Origin: Pontimicrobium aquaticum
GTDB lineage: Bacteria; Bacteroidota; Bacteroidia; Flavobacteriales; Flavobacteriaceae
DNA: 64,000 nucleotides
Assembly: GCF_005047595.1 (NCBI RefSeq)
Contig: NZ_SUPL01000003.1
Coordinates: 372,001 to 436,000 of the forward strand
Direction of reading: 5' to 3'
The position numbers and the translations under genes are program-made. This document shows, one piece after another, positions 16,819 to 27,027 of this stretch (position 1 is its first letter; each line of letters begins with the position of its first letter). The notes beneath the pieces are model-generated. The model did no database searches. It worked only from the letters and a program-made list of their open reading frames with translations, and had not been told where the DNA came from.

Positions 16819-18738
16819 TTAATCGACATTGTCATGTAAAAAAGAATTGTTACTTCTTAATTGAATATCATCATTATCATCTAAACCAACAGACATTCTT
16901 GAAGCGTTACTCTCAGATGAATGTTGTACTTCATTTAAATCAACTCCTTGCCTTTTATAAGCTGGTTCTTTTTCGATATCGTCAATTTTTGAGTTTTTAA
17001 ACTTATAATTAAACTCTTTCATTTTTTTTCGACGTTCGCTAGCTCGTTCTTTTAAAAGTTGTGAAATTGGACTGTTAAGAGGATCTAATTCATCCCCTAA
17101 ATCTTCTTCTTGAGTCTCTTCTTGAATTACTTTCTTTTCGAATACGATGTCTTCTTCTATTTCTAAGACAACTTCTTGTTGTTGCTCTTTTTCGTTTAAA
17201 GCAGATTCTACAACAATATAATCATCTAAAGCATAACGCTTTTCTCCTTCTTCATTTGCCTCAGTTACTGGAATTAACTCTACATAATCGTTAACTGATA
17301 TGTCTTTAACTTCCTCGTCTAGCTCAAAAGTAATTTTCTCGTTTGCTTTAGGAGTTTCTTCTATTTCTTTCTCTTCTTTTGAAGATAATGGAAGATCAAA
17401 GGTGAGCATTATTTGCTCTTCTTGCACAGATTCTTCTTCAATAGTTTCCTCTATTTTTACTTCATTTATTATAAACTCTGTTTCGTTAACATTAGCAAGT
17501 ACCTCATCATACACTACGTCAATATTCTTAATAATTTCGGTTGTTGGAATTAAGGTCATGTTTGTATCAACTTCATCTTCTTCTTCCATCAAAGTATGAA
17601 CCACTTTTCCTTCCTTAACTTCTTTTTCCAAAATGATATCAGGAGTAATAATAGCAGGGTCTTTTTCTTTAGACAAATCCTGCTCCATAGACTTATCTTC
17701 TTCTAAAGAATGTATGACCTTTTTCGCTTCAGTATTAGAAATTTCATTTTGTTGTTCTACATTAAAGCCAGTTGCAATGATTGTTACCGAAATGGCTTCG
17801 CCTAAATCGTCGTCTTCACCAACTCCCATAATAATATTCGCGCCATAACCAGCTTCGGCTTGAATATGATCATTTATTTCTCCAATCTCGTCAATAGTGA
17901 TTTCCTGTGAACCAGAAACGATAAGCAACAATACGTTTTTAGCTCCTGTAATTTTATTATCATTTAACAATGGGGAATCTAGAGCTTTCATTATTGCTTC
18001 TTGTGCACGATTAGAACCTGAAGCATTTGAAGATCCCATAATTGCAGTACCACTATTACTTAACACTGTTTTGGCATCACGTAAATCGATATTTTGTGTG
18101 TAATGGTGTGTAATTACTTCGGCAATACCTCTAGATGCCGTTGACAATACTTCATCTGCCTTTGAGAAACCTGCTTTGAAACCTAAATTACCATAAACCT
18201 CTCTTAATTTATTGTTATTAATAACCACAAGCGAATCTACATGAGCTCTAAGGGTTTCAACCCCTTTTTGCGCTTGAGCATTACGAATTTTACCTTCGAA
18301 CTGAAAAGGCATAGTTACAATACCTACGGTTAAAATACCTAGCTCTTTGGCCATTTTTGCAATTATAGGCGCAGCTCCTGTTCCTGTTCCACCTCCCATT
18401 CCAGCAGTTATAAATACCATTTTTGTATTGGTATCTAACATACACTTAATATCTTCTAAGCTTTCAACAGCTGCTTGCTCTCCAATTTCAGGATTTGCTC
18501 CTGCCCCTAATCCTTCGGTTAGACTCACGCCTAATTGAATTTTATTTGGGACTCCGCTGTTGTTTAGGGCTTGCGCATCTGTATTACAAATTACAAAATC
18601 CACACCTTTAATTCCTTGTTGGAACATGTGGTTGATAGCATTGCTACCTCCACCTCCAACACCAATTACTTTAATGACGTTGGATTGATTTTTTGGTAAG
18701 TCGAATGTAATGTCCCCAATGTCTTTGTTGCTACTCAT
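16819..18738 (-). CDS. ftsZ: Cell division GTPase FtsZ with long acidic linker
   Basis: 639 residues, against about 380 in E. coli. The GTPase domain (about 20-325) has the nucleotide signature GGGTGTG at 115-121 and the T7-loop region FSKADEVLSTASRG. After residue 330 comes a linker of about 250 residues very rich in Glu, Val, Ile and Asp. The C-terminal part has a basic segment (ERASERRKKMKEF), the EPAYKRQGVDL motif and the end LRSNNSFLHDNVD, which I know as conserved in flavobacterial FtsZ. It polymerises into the division ring and is tethered by FtsA, encoded 29 bases upstream. Last gene of the dcw cluster, followed by a terminator. Confidence 0.97.
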   Translation of the reverse strand: MSSNKDIGDITFDLPKNQSNVIKVIGVGGGGSNAINHMFQQGIKGVDFVICNTDAQALNNSGVPNKIQLGVSLTEGLGAGANPEIGEQAAVESLEDIKCMLDTNTKMVFITAGMGGGTGTGAAPIIAKMAKELGILTVGIVTMPFQFEGKIRNAQAQKGVETLRAHVDSLVVINNNKLREVYGNLGFKAGFSKADEVLSTASRGIAEVITHHYTQNIDLRDAKTVLSNSGTAIMGSSNASGSNRAQEAIMKALDSPLLNDNKITGAKNVLLLIVSGSQEITIDEIGEINDHIQAEAGYGANIIMGVGEDDDLGEAISVTIIATGFNVEQQNEISNTEAKKVIHSLEEDKSMEQDLSKEKDPAIITPDIILEKEVKEGKVVHTLMEEEDEVDTNMTLIPTTEIIKNIDVVYDEVLANVNETEFIINEVKIEETIEEESVQEEQIMLTFDLPLSSKEEKEIEETPKANEKITFELDEEVKDISVNDYVELIPVTEANEEGEKRYALDDYIVVESALNEKEQQQEVVLEIEEDIVFEKKVIQEETQEEDLGDELDPLNSPISQLLKERASERRKKMKEFNYKFKNSKIDDIEKEPAYKRQGVDLNEVQHSSESNASRMSVGLDDNDDIQLRSNNSFLHDNVD

Positions 18739-18767
18739 AAAATTAGTTTTACTGGTTTTTCTTTAGT

Positions 18768-20096
18768 TTACTCAGCGTTATCTAAAAAATCTTTAACGCG
18801 TTCGGTTAATTTATCTAGAAAAGTTTTTCGTTCTTTTCTAGGTTGTTCAATGGTTTGTTCTTGTTCGTTTTCTTCTAATTCTTCATTTGCTTCAAGGGCA
18901 GCTTCTGCAGCACTTTCTGCTCTTTTCTTATCTTGACGTTTTAGTCCATCCATTACTAATCCAACTGCTGTTGCAAATAATGGACTTGTTACTTCATCAT
19001 CACTATTTCCTGCCAAGTGTTCGTTAGGATATCCTATTCTGGTATCCATTCCTGTAATATATTCTACCAACTGCTTTAAGTGCTTTAATTGGCTTCCTCC
19101 TCCAGTTAAAACGATGCCAGCAATAAGTTTCTTTTTTTGTTCTTCATGACCGTAGTTTTTAATTTCAACATATACTTGTTCAATAATTTCTACGACCCTT
19201 GCATGAATAATTTTAGAAAGGTTTTTTAAAGTGATTTCTTTTGGTTCTCTACCTCTTAAGCCTGGAATAGATACTATTTCGTTGTCTTTATTTTCTCCTG
19301 GCCATGCCGAACCAAATTTTATTTTAAGTAATTCGGCTTGTTTTTCTATAATTGAGCAACCTTCCTTGATATCTTCTGTAATGACATTTCCTCCAAAAGG
19401 AATGACTGCTGTATGGCGAATAATTCCATCTCTAAAAATGGCTAAATCCGTGGTTCCTCCTCCTATATCAATTAATGCTACTCCTGCATCTTTTTCATCT
19501 TCACTTAATACCGCATTAGCTGAAGCTAAAGGCTCAAGTGTAATACCTTCAAGCTCTAATCCTGCGCTTTTTACACAACGTCCAATATTTCTAATTGAGG
19601 ATACCTGACCAACAACTACATGGAAATTTGCTTCTAGTCTGCCACCATACATGCCTATTGGCTCTTTTATTTCGGCTTGCCCATCAACTTTATACTCTTG
19701 TGGCAATACATGGATAATTTCCTCTCCAGGTAACATTACCAATTTGTGTACTTGGTTGATTAATCGATCTATATCATCTTCGTCAATTACTACTTCTGAA
19801 TTTTCTCTGGTTATATAGTCACTATGTTGAAGACTTCTAATATGTTGTCCTGCAATACCTACTGTTACCTCATTAATTTTCATGCCTGAAGCAGCCTCAG
19901 CTTCTTGTACTGCTTGTTGTATTGATTGGGTAGTTTGTGTAATATTATTTACTACTCCTCGATGAACACCTAAACTCTTAGCTTTGCCTATTCCAAGAAT
20001 TTCCATCTTCCCATACTCATTCTTGCGTCCAATCATTGCCACAATTTTTGTGGTTCCGATATCAAGTCCAACTGAAATATTATTGTTCTCCTCCAT
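18768..20096 (-). CDS. ftsA: Cell division protein FtsA
   Basis: 442 residues, actin-fold ATPase that anchors FtsZ at the membrane. Signatures: VGLDIGTTKIVAMIG (phosphate 1), ALIDIGGGTTDLAIF (phosphate 2) and IVLTGGGSQLKHL (adenosine). The 1C domain follows the first block. The C-terminal end has an acidic linker (EANEELEENEQEQ) and the basic amphipathic helix FLDKLTERVKDFLDN, the likely membrane-targeting helix. It is 3 bases downstream of ftsQ and upstream of ftsZ, in the standard order. Confidence 0.97.
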   Translation of the reverse strand: MEENNNISVGLDIGTTKIVAMIGRKNEYGKMEILGIGKAKSLGVHRGVVNNITQTTQSIQQAVQEAEAASGMKINEVTVGIAGQHIRSLQHSDYITRENSEVVIDEDDIDRLINQVHKLVMLPGEEIIHVLPQEYKVDGQAEIKEPIGMYGGRLEANFHVVVGQVSSIRNIGRCVKSAGLELEGITLEPLASANAVLSEDEKDAGVALIDIGGGTTDLAIFRDGIIRHTAVIPFGGNVITEDIKEGCSIIEKQAELLKIKFGSAWPGENKDNEIVSIPGLRGREPKEITLKNLSKIIHARVVEIIEQVYVEIKNYGHEEQKKKLIAGIVLTGGGSQLKHLKQLVEYITGMDTRIGYPNEHLAGNSDDEVTSPLFATAVGLVMDGLKRQDKKRAESAAEAALEANEELEENEQEQTIEQPRKERKTFLDKLTERVKDFLDNAE

Positions 20097-20099
20097 ATT

Positions 20100-20819
20100 T
20101 TACTTTTTAGTACATACAACTTGATTATCAAACTGCAAATTCACAATGCTATAGTTAGTTAGTTCATTATCTTTTTTTGCCTTTTGATAAAATGCTTTCA
20201 AATTGTTTATCTTTTTCTCCAGATTATCTAGATTACCTAACCATATTTCAAAATCAAATGCTCTTGTTTTCAAAACAAATGTTTCGTTTTCCTTTTGATG
20301 TATTTCCACAACATGCATTTTTAAAAATGCATCGTTAAAAACTTTTTCAGCTAGTTTATATACTTTTTCTAGTTTATTTTTTTTTACATGGCCTGTTACT
20401 AAAGGCACACGCGCTGAATGAAACGTAGATAAAGGCATAAACGTGCCTTCATCATCTATGTAATATGACACATTTGTGCTTACTCTAGCAATTGGTTTTC
20501 GCTGTAAAACATCAGCTCTAACCTCTCCATTTACAGTAAGATGCACTTCTGCGGTTTTGATCATTGGATTAGATTTTAGGACATTTTCTAATTCATTCAA
20601 ATCTAAAATTTCTTTAGTCATATTTGATAGGCTGTTAACTTTTTGTATTAACAATTTATTAACCGATGCTTCTGTCATGAATAAATTATTATCACCTAGA
20701 AAATTCACCTTAATATCTTCTATTCTTCTTTCTCTATTTCTAAATGAAGAAAACACAAATACAAAGCTCACTAAAGCTATTAATAAAAGTCCTTTTATGT
20801 AATTCCAATTAACTTGCAA
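20100..20819 (-). CDS. ftsQ: Cell division protein FtsQ
   Basis: 239 residues. One transmembrane segment (about 8-25) and a periplasmic region with a weak POTRA-like part (about 34-100: EDIKVNFLGDNNLFMTEASV, NPMIKTAEVHLTVNGEVRADVLQRKPIARV), then the FtsQ beta domain. FtsQ links early and late divisome proteins. Sequence identity in this family is low, so the call leans on topology and on its place between murC and ftsA. The start overlaps the end of murC by 11 bases, which suggests translational coupling. Confidence 0.93.
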   Translation of the reverse strand: MQVNWNYIKGLLLIALVSFVFVFSSFRNRERRIEDIKVNFLGDNNLFMTEASVNKLLIQKVNSLSNMTKEILDLNELENVLKSNPMIKTAEVHLTVNGEVRADVLQRKPIARVSTNVSYYIDDEGTFMPLSTFHSARVPLVTGHVKKNKLEKVYKLAEKVFNDAFLKMHVVEIHQKENETFVLKTRAFDFEIWLGNLDNLEKKINNLKAFYQKAKKDNELTNYSIVNLQFDNQVVCTKK

Positions 20820-22161
20820 TACTCAATTGTTCTTTAATTTTATCTACTTCAACTCCTATATCTCCAGCACCAAGAGTAACTACTATTTGAGCATTACTCT
20901 TTTTAATCTCTAAAGCAATATTTTTTTTCTCAATCAAAGCTTTGTTTTGATTGTTAATTTTGCTTAGTAACCAACTTGAGGTTACACCATCTATAGGCAT
21001 TTCTCTTGCTGGATAAATATCTAGCAACAACACCTTATCAAATTGTGATAAACTTGCTGCAAATTCATCTATAAAATCTCTTGTGCGACTGAATAAATGT
21101 GGCTGAAAAACCACTACTACTTCTTTGTTAGGATACATTTCTCTAACCGCTTGATGAACCGCATTTATTTCTTCTGGATGATGTGCATAATCATCAATAT
21201 AAACAAGGCTGTTTGTTTTAATTTTGTATGTAAACCTGCGTTTAACACCTTTAAAAGATGCTAATGCACTGACAAGGCTATAAGGAGCGCAACCGAATTC
21301 TATAGCCATTGCCAGTGCTATTAATGCATTCGACAAATTATGTCTACCTGGTAGGTTAAATAAAATATCTTTAATATGTTGGCTAGGTGTTTTTACATCA
21401 AACACATAGCTTCCGTTTTCAATTCTAATGTTTGTGGCATAGTAATCTGCTTTTTCGTCAACAGCATAAGTAATGCCTTTAAGCGGAAGTCCTTTTTTTA
21501 CAAACAACTTTCCGTTTGGTTTTATTTTTTTAGAGAAATCTTTAAATGATTCTTCTAGAGCTTCTTTCTTTTCATAAATATCTAAATGGTCGGCATCCAT
21601 TGAAGTAATGCAAGCCAAATTTGGGGACAAGGTTAAAAAAGAACGGTCAAATTCATCAGCTTCTACAACTGACACCTTGCTTCCTTTTAAAATAAGATTG
21701 GAATTGTAATTTTCTGAAATCCCACCTAAAAATGCTGTCACCTCCACACCACACTCTGCTAACAAATGACCTAAAATACTTGATGTAGTAGTTTTACCAT
21801 GAGTTCCTGCAACAGCTAAACAAAATGTATTTTGAGTTATTAAACCTAAAACTTTGGAGCGCTTTAAAATTTGAAACCCGTTTTCTTTAAAATAGTGTAA
21901 CTCACTATGAGCTTCTGGAATAGCTGGCGTGTAAACCACAAGCGTTTTTTCAGCATTTAAAAAGTTTTTAGATACATTATCTATACTATCTTTAAAATGG
22001 ACTTCTATTCCTAGAGCTTCTAACTCATTAGTTAGCTCTGTTTGTGTTTTATCGTAACCAGCAACTTGCTTTCCATTAGCTACAAAATATCTTGCAAGCG
22101 CGCTCATACCAATGCCACCAATGCCAATAAAATAGATATTATGTACGCTATTTAAATTCAT
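20809..22161 (-). CDS. murC: UDP-N-acetylmuramate--L-alanine ligase
   Basis: 450 residues. It adds the first amino acid, L-Ala, to UDP-MurNAc with ATP. The N-terminal Rossmann region ([19 protein letters not shown]) binds UDP-MurNAc; the ATP loop is [29 protein letters not shown] and QPHLFSRT are family motifs of the central and C-terminal domains. Its start overlaps the murG stop by four bases (ATGA). Cytoplasmic. Confidence 0.98.
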   Translation of the reverse strand: MNLNSVHNIYFIGIGGIGMSALARYFVANGKQVAGYDKTQTELTNELEALGIEVHFKDSIDNVSKNFLNAEKTLVVYTPAIPEAHSELHYFKENGFQILKRSKVLGLITQNTFCLAVAGTHGKTTTSSILGHLLAECGVEVTAFLGGISENYNSNLILKGSKVSVVEADEFDRSFLTLSPNLACITSMDADHLDIYEKKEALEESFKDFSKKIKPNGKLFVKKGLPLKGITYAVDEKADYYATNIRIENGSYVFDVKTPSQHIKDILFNLPGRHNLSNALIALAMAIEFGCAPYSLVSALASFKGVKRRFTYKIKTNSLVYIDDYAHHPEEINAVHQAVREMYPNKEVVVVFQPHLFSRTRDFIDEFAASLSQFDKVLLLDIYPAREMPIDGVTSSWLLSKINNQNKALIEKKNIALEIKKSNAQIVVTLGAGDIGVEVDKIKEQLSIAS

Positions 22162-23255
22162 TTAACACTTAATAGTTTTTCTACTTCGTCTGCTATATCT
22201 TTTGTTGCACTTATTAATGCCAATTCTTTAATATTCCTTCCTAACTCGTCTTGCTTCTCTTTTGAGTTGGCTATTTGTGAAAACTTATTCTCAAAATCCA
22301 CATCGAGATCTTCTTCTTTAATTAATACTGCTCCGTTTTTTTCAACAATAGCATTAGCATTTTTAGTTTGATGATCTTCTGCTACATTAGGAGATGGTAT
22401 AAAGATGACTGGTTTACCTACGATACATAACTCTGACACTGAGCTTGCCCCAGCTCTAGAAATAATAATATCTGCAGCAGCGTAAGCCATGTCCATTCTA
22501 TTTAAAAATGTATGAACTTGTACATCTTTAATATCATCATAAATTTTATATGCTTGATAATACAGCTTTCCGCATTGCCAAATAATTTGAACATTTTGCT
22601 CTTGAAAAAAATCAAGTTCTTTTACTATTAACTCGTTAATTCGTTTAGCTCCTAAACTTCCACCTAAAACAAGTAGTGTAATTTTATTGTGCTTTAAACC
22701 AAAAAAATCTTTAGCTTCAATAGATTTATTATCTAAACTGAGTAAATCTTGCCTTACTGGATTCCCTGTTTTTACAATTTTTTCTTTTGGAAAAAATCGT
22801 TCCAAACCATCGTATGCCACACAAATTTTGTTAGCTTTTTTAGACAGTATTTTATTGGTAATTCCAGGGTAAGAATTTTGTTCTTGTATTAAACTTGGAA
22901 TTCCTTTAGAAATAGCGACTTGTAAAAGTGGACCACTAGCAAAACCTCCTGTACCTATTACCACATCTGGCTTAAATTGTTTAATTATTTTTTGAGATCT
23001 TAATAAACTAGCAATTAGTTTAAAAGGGAATGATAGGTTTTTTAAAGTCAATTTTCTTTGAATCCCCGAAATCCATAACCCTTCAATGTCGTATCCTGCT
23101 TGTGGTACTTTTTCCATTTCCATTTTATCTTTTGCTCCAACAAATAAAAATTCAGCATTAGGGAAACGCTGCTTTAGCTCGTTAGCAATTGAAATGGCAG
23201 GATAAATATGTCCTCCTGTTCCTCCTCCAGATAATATTATTTTATAATTACTCAT
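22158..23255 (-). CDS. murG: Undecaprenyl-PP-MurNAc-pentapeptide GlcNAc transferase
   Basis: 365 residues, GT28 family. It transfers GlcNAc from UDP-GlcNAc to lipid I, giving lipid II, on the cytoplasmic face of the membrane. Signatures: [19 protein letters not shown] (first G loop), [13 protein letters not shown] (second G loop), [11 protein letters not shown] (third) and [31 protein letters not shown] (donor-binding motif). One base upstream ends ftsW; it overlaps murC by four bases. Confidence 0.98.
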   Translation of the reverse strand: MSNYKIILSGGGTGGHIYPAISIANELKQRFPNAEFLFVGAKDKMEMEKVPQAGYDIEGLWISGIQRKLTLKNLSFPFKLIASLLRSQKIIKQFKPDVVIGTGGFASGPLLQVAISKGIPSLIQEQNSYPGITNKILSKKANKICVAYDGLERFFPKEKIVKTGNPVRQDLLSLDNKSIEAKDFFGLKHNKITLLVLGGSLGAKRINELIVKELDFFQEQNVQIIWQCGKLYYQAYKIYDDIKDVQVHTFLNRMDMAYAAADIIISRAGASSVSELCIVGKPVIFIPSPNVAEDHQTKNANAIVEKNGAVLIKEEDLDVDFENKFSQIANSKEKQDELGRNIKELALISATKDIADEVEKLLSVK

Positions 23256-24452
23256 TTAAATGGTTTCACTTAAAATTTCAAGCGGATTGTCTTCTCTTTC
23301 CTTTTGTTCTTTAATTTCTTGTCTTCTTGCACTTACACTAAGAATAATTCCAATCGCCAAACAGGTTATCCAAATAGACGTTCCTCCACTACTTATTAAT
23401 GGCAATGTTTGTCCTGTTACAGGAAATAATTCTACTGCAACAGCCATATTTATTAATGCTTGGAATACTATAGGAATTCCAACACCTATTACTAAGAGTT
23501 TTCCAAAAATGGTGTCGGCTTTATGGGATGCTATTACTATTCTAAAAAGCAGTAACAAGTATAGTGTCATTAAAAATAGTCCGCCAATTAAACCATATTC
23601 TTCGATGATAATTGCAAAAATAAAATCGGATGACGATTGTGGTAAAAAATTCTTTTGAATACTTTTTCCTGGACCAACACCCTTAATGTATCCTGATGCG
23701 ATTGCTATTTTTGCCTTTTCTATTTGATAATCTGCTTCGGTATCTTCACCATTAGCAAAATTTTCTATTCTACTTGCCCAAGTATCAATACGATTTGGCA
23801 TAGCGTCTGGAAATGCTTTTGCAATTAAAATAAATAACGAAAAAGCCACTACACCTGATAGTAAAATTAGCAATAGATATTTAATAGGATAGCCTCCTAA
23901 AAAGGCTAATACCATTACCATTGTAAAAATAATAGCTGTAGTTGAAAAATTTGCAGGCAGTATTAAGACCAAAACCAAAAACACTGGCAGCCATAATGGT
24001 AAGATTGTTTCCTTAAATGTGACTGTTTTATCCTTAATTTTAGATAAATATCGAGCCACATATACCATTAAAACCACTGAGGCTAAAGTTGATGGTTGAA
24101 ACGTAAAACCTACTATTGGTACTTTTATCCAACGTCTTGTATTTGTTAAACTTTCGGAGGTTTCAGGTTGAAACATTGTAGCAGCCAACAACACTAAAAC
24201 TACAGGAATCATAACCATAGAAAGTCCGCGAAAATATCTATATGGCACCTTGTGCACACCATACATTATTGCAAAACCTAGAAATAAATGCACAAAATGT
24301 TTAACAAAATAATTAAAGGTATCGCCATCACCACTTATATACGCTAAATTACTTGCAGCGCTATATACAGGAAGAAATGAGAATATTGCAAGTAATGCTG
24401 CAATAGCCCAAATTAATCGATCTCCTTTTAAGTTGTTAAACAATAATTGCAT
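23256..24452 (-). CDS. ftsW: Lipid II polymerase FtsW (SEDS family)
   Basis: 398 residues with about ten membrane segments. SEDS signatures: SRIENF after the large loop, GYIKGVGPGKSIQKNFLPQSSSDFIFAIIIEEYG with the conserved Asp of the catalytic loop, and PVTGQTLPLISSGGTSIW near the C-terminus. It is the peptidoglycan glycosyltransferase of the septum and partners FtsI, encoded upstream in the same cluster. Its ATG overlaps the murD stop by one base (TAATG). Confidence 0.96.
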   Translation of the reverse strand: MQLLFNNLKGDRLIWAIAALLAIFSFLPVYSAASNLAYISGDGDTFNYFVKHFVHLFLGFAIMYGVHKVPYRYFRGLSMVMIPVVLVLLAATMFQPETSESLTNTRRWIKVPIVGFTFQPSTLASVVLMVYVARYLSKIKDKTVTFKETILPLWLPVFLVLVLILPANFSTTAIIFTMVMVLAFLGGYPIKYLLLILLSGVVAFSLFILIAKAFPDAMPNRIDTWASRIENFANGEDTEADYQIEKAKIAIASGYIKGVGPGKSIQKNFLPQSSSDFIFAIIIEEYGLIGGLFLMTLYLLLLFRIVIASHKADTIFGKLLVIGVGIPIVFQALINMAVAVELFPVTGQTLPLISSGGTSIWITCLAIGIILSVSARRQEIKEQKEREDNPLEILSETI

Positions 24453-25786
24453 TATAGTTTTCTTACTGAATCTTTAAATTGACGACCTCTATCTTCATAA
24501 CTCTCAAACAAATCAAAACTTGCGCAAGCTGGAGATAACAAAACGTTGTCTCCTGCTTCGGCAATCTTGTAGGCTATTTTAACTGCTTCACTCATAAATT
24601 GAGTTTCAACTATAATATCTACCATGTTTTCAAATGTTTCGAAAAGCTTTTTATTATCAACGCCCAAACAAATAATAGCCTTCACATTTTCGTTTACAAA
24701 CGGAAACAATTGTTTATAATCGTTGCCTTTATCTACGCCTCCAACAATCCAAACGGTTGGCGCTTCCATACTCTCTAAAGCAAAATATGTTGCGTTAACA
24801 TTAGTTGCTTTTGAATCGTTTATGTATTGTACTTTGTTAATACGTAGCACATTTTCTAAACGATGTTCGGCACCTTGAAAGTTTTCAAGGCTTTCACGTA
24901 ATGTGTGGTTTCTAATTTTAAGCAAATGTGCAACTGTTGATGCTGCCATTGCGTTTTTAATATTGTGTTTTCCCTCTAAAGCTAAGTTTGCTGTTGACAT
25001 AATTATTTGGCTATTATCAATTGTTATTTTTATATTATTATTTTCTAAATAAGCTCCTTGTTCCAATTTCTTTGTTAAAGAAAATGGCAATAATGTTGAT
25101 TGAACAGAATGTGATTTTAGATAACTTGTAATAGCATCATCATCGGCATCATAAATCAAGTAATCATCTTTTGTTTGGTTCATCACTATTCTAAATTTTG
25201 AAGCAATATAGTTTTCAAACTTGTAATCGTATCTATCTAAATGATCAGGAGAAATGTTTGTAATAATAGCAATGTGCGGTTTAAATGTTTTTATTCCATC
25301 TAATTGAAAACTACTCAACTCTAAAACAAAATGTTCATAATTTGAGTCTAACACTTGCTTTGCAAAACTATCACCTATGTTTCCACCCATGGCTACTTTT
25401 AAACCTCCTTGCTTAAGGATGTGATGTGTCCACATACTAGTAGTTGTTTTACCATTGCTTCCTGTGATACCAATAATATTTGCTTTAGTAAATTGTGATG
25501 CAAATTCAATCTCGGAAATAATCGAAACATTATTAGCAATTAACTTTTGTACTAAAGTTACTTTATCCGGAATTCCAGGGCTTTTCATTACAACATCAGC
25601 ATTTAGAATTTTAGATTCTGTATGCCTTCCTTCTTCCCATTCAATCTCATTATGTATAAGAACTTCTTTATATTTCTCTTTTATGCTTCCTTTATCAGAA
25701 ACAAACACTTTAAATCCTTTCTCCTTCCCTAAAAGTGCTGTACCAACACCACTTTCACCTGCACCTAATATTACCAGCCTTTTCAT
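24452..25786 (-). CDS. murD: UDP-N-acetylmuramoylalanine--D-glutamate ligase
   Basis: 444 residues from ATG 25786 ([15 protein letters not shown]). The open frame continues 19 codons upstream, but that part would lie within the end of mraY, and the ATG overlapping the mraY stop by one base (TAATG) fits the family start. It adds D-Glu to UDP-MurNAc-L-Ala. Motifs: GITGSNGKTTTSMW (ATP loop), ITNISPDHLDRYD, YINDSKATN and LLSPACASFDLFESYEDRGRQF at the end. Cytoplasmic. Confidence 0.97.
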   Translation of the reverse strand: MKRLVILGAGESGVGTALLGKEKGFKVFVSDKGSIKEKYKEVLIHNEIEWEEGRHTESKILNADVVMKSPGIPDKVTLVQKLIANNVSIISEIEFASQFTKANIIGITGSNGKTTTSMWTHHILKQGGLKVAMGGNIGDSFAKQVLDSNYEHFVLELSSFQLDGIKTFKPHIAIITNISPDHLDRYDYKFENYIASKFRIVMNQTKDDYLIYDADDDAITSYLKSHSVQSTLLPFSLTKKLEQGAYLENNNIKITIDNSQIIMSTANLALEGKHNIKNAMAASTVAHLLKIRNHTLRESLENFQGAEHRLENVLRINKVQYINDSKATNVNATYFALESMEAPTVWIVGGVDKGNDYKQLFPFVNENVKAIICLGVDNKKLFETFENMVDIIVETQFMSEAVKIAYKIAEAGDNVLLSPACASFDLFESYEDRGRQFKDSVRKL

Positions 25787-27027
25787 TAGCGAATTTTTAA
25801 GGTCACTATTGAAAGGATGGCTAGCAGAATACCAATAATCCAAAACCGTGTTACAATCTTGCTTTCATGATATCCTGATTTTTGATAATGGTGATGCAAA
25901 GGCGACATCTTAAAAATGCGCTTGCCTTCACCAAATTTTTTCTTTGTGTATTTAAAGTAGCTTACTTGCATGACCACCGATAAGTTTTCTGCCAAAAAGA
26001 TGCCGCATAACAGAGGAATTAACCATTCCTTACGAACTGCAATAGCAATTACAGCTATAATACCTCCAATGGTTAGACTCCCTGTATCACCCATAAACAC
26101 TTGTGCTGGATAAGTGTTATACCATAAAAACCCAATAAGAGCACCAACAAAAGCCGCGATATAAATAGTAATTTCCTCAACACGTGGTATGTACATAATA
26201 TTTAGGTAATCTGAAAAAATGATATTACCAGAAACCCAAGCAAAAATTCCAAGTGTCAAAACAATGATTGCTGATGTTCCTGCTGCGAGTCCGTCAATAC
26301 CATCTGTTAGATTTGCACCATTTGACACTGCTGTAATAATAAAAATAGCAGCTAGAATAAATATTACCCAAGCATAAGGTTTTAAACTAGGGCTTAGCCA
26401 AGTAATTAAACTTGCATAATCAAACTCATTTCCTTTTACAAAAGGAATGGTTGTTTTGGTTGATTTAATTTCTTCTTCAAATAATTTTGAAGGTGCAATG
26501 TTTGGATTTTCAGCAAGTAATTCCTGCTGTTGAGCGATAGGCAGTTTTTCCTTTATAGTAACATCATCACTAAAATATAATGTTGCACCAACGATAAGGC
26601 CCAATCCTACTTGACCCAATATTTTAAACCTACCTTTAAGTCCCTCTTTATCATTTTTGAATTTTTTAATGTAATCATCAATAAATCCAATAATCCCCAT
26701 CCAAACTGTAGTAATTAATAATAAGATGATATAAATATTATCAAGTTTTGCTAAAAGAAATACAGGAATTAAAGTAGCCAGAATAATGATAATTCCACCC
26801 ATGGTTGGTGTTCCGGCTTTTTCAGCTTGTCCTTCTAAACCTAAATCTCTAACCGTTTCTCCTACTTGCTTTTTTTGTAAGAATCTTATAATGCGCTTCC
26901 CATAAATAGTAGAAATTAACAATGATAAAATTATAGCCATAGCTGCTCTAAAGGATAAAAACCCAAACAAGGATGCTCCAGGAAACTGAAATTCTTTTTC
27001 TAAATATTCAAATAAATAATACAGCAT
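25786..27027 (-). CDS. mraY: Phospho-N-acetylmuramoyl-pentapeptide transferase
   Basis: 413 residues, about ten membrane segments. It attaches phospho-MurNAc-pentapeptide to undecaprenyl phosphate, giving lipid I. Catalytic motifs: [22 protein letters not shown] (Asp pair), [23 protein letters not shown] and [12 protein letters not shown] (HHH motif). It carries an insert of about 60 residues after the fourth membrane segment (from [12 protein letters not shown] to LITWLSP), making it longer than the 360-residue enterobacterial enzyme; I recall this as usual in Bacteroidota. In many bacteria murF lies between murE and mraY; here it is elsewhere (58.8 kb). Confidence 0.97.
   Translation of the reverse strand: MLYYLFEYLEKEFQFPGASLFGFLSFRAAMAIILSLLISTIYGKRIIRFLQKKQVGETVRDLGLEGQAEKAGTPTMGGIIIILATLIPVFLLAKLDNIYIILLLITTVWMGIIGFIDDYIKKFKNDKEGLKGRFKILGQVGLGLIVGATLYFSDDVTIKEKLPIAQQQELLAENPNIAPSKLFEEEIKSTKTTIPFVKGNEFDYASLITWLSPSLKPYAWVIFILAAIFIITAVSNGANLTDGIDGLAAGTSAIIVLTLGIFAWVSGNIIFSDYLNIMYIPRVEEITIYIAAFVGALIGFLWYNTYPAQVFMGDTGSLTIGGIIAVIAIAVRKEWLIPLLCGIFLAENLSVVMQVSYFKYTKKKFGEGKRIFKMSPLHHHYQKSGYHESKIVTRFWIIGILLAILSIVTLKIR

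Noticed and set aside
17300-18538. Several open frames on the plus strand opposite ftsZ
   Set aside because: They are Ser-rich translations of the antisense of Glu/Asp codons in ftsZ, with no family match and no promoter; shadow frames.
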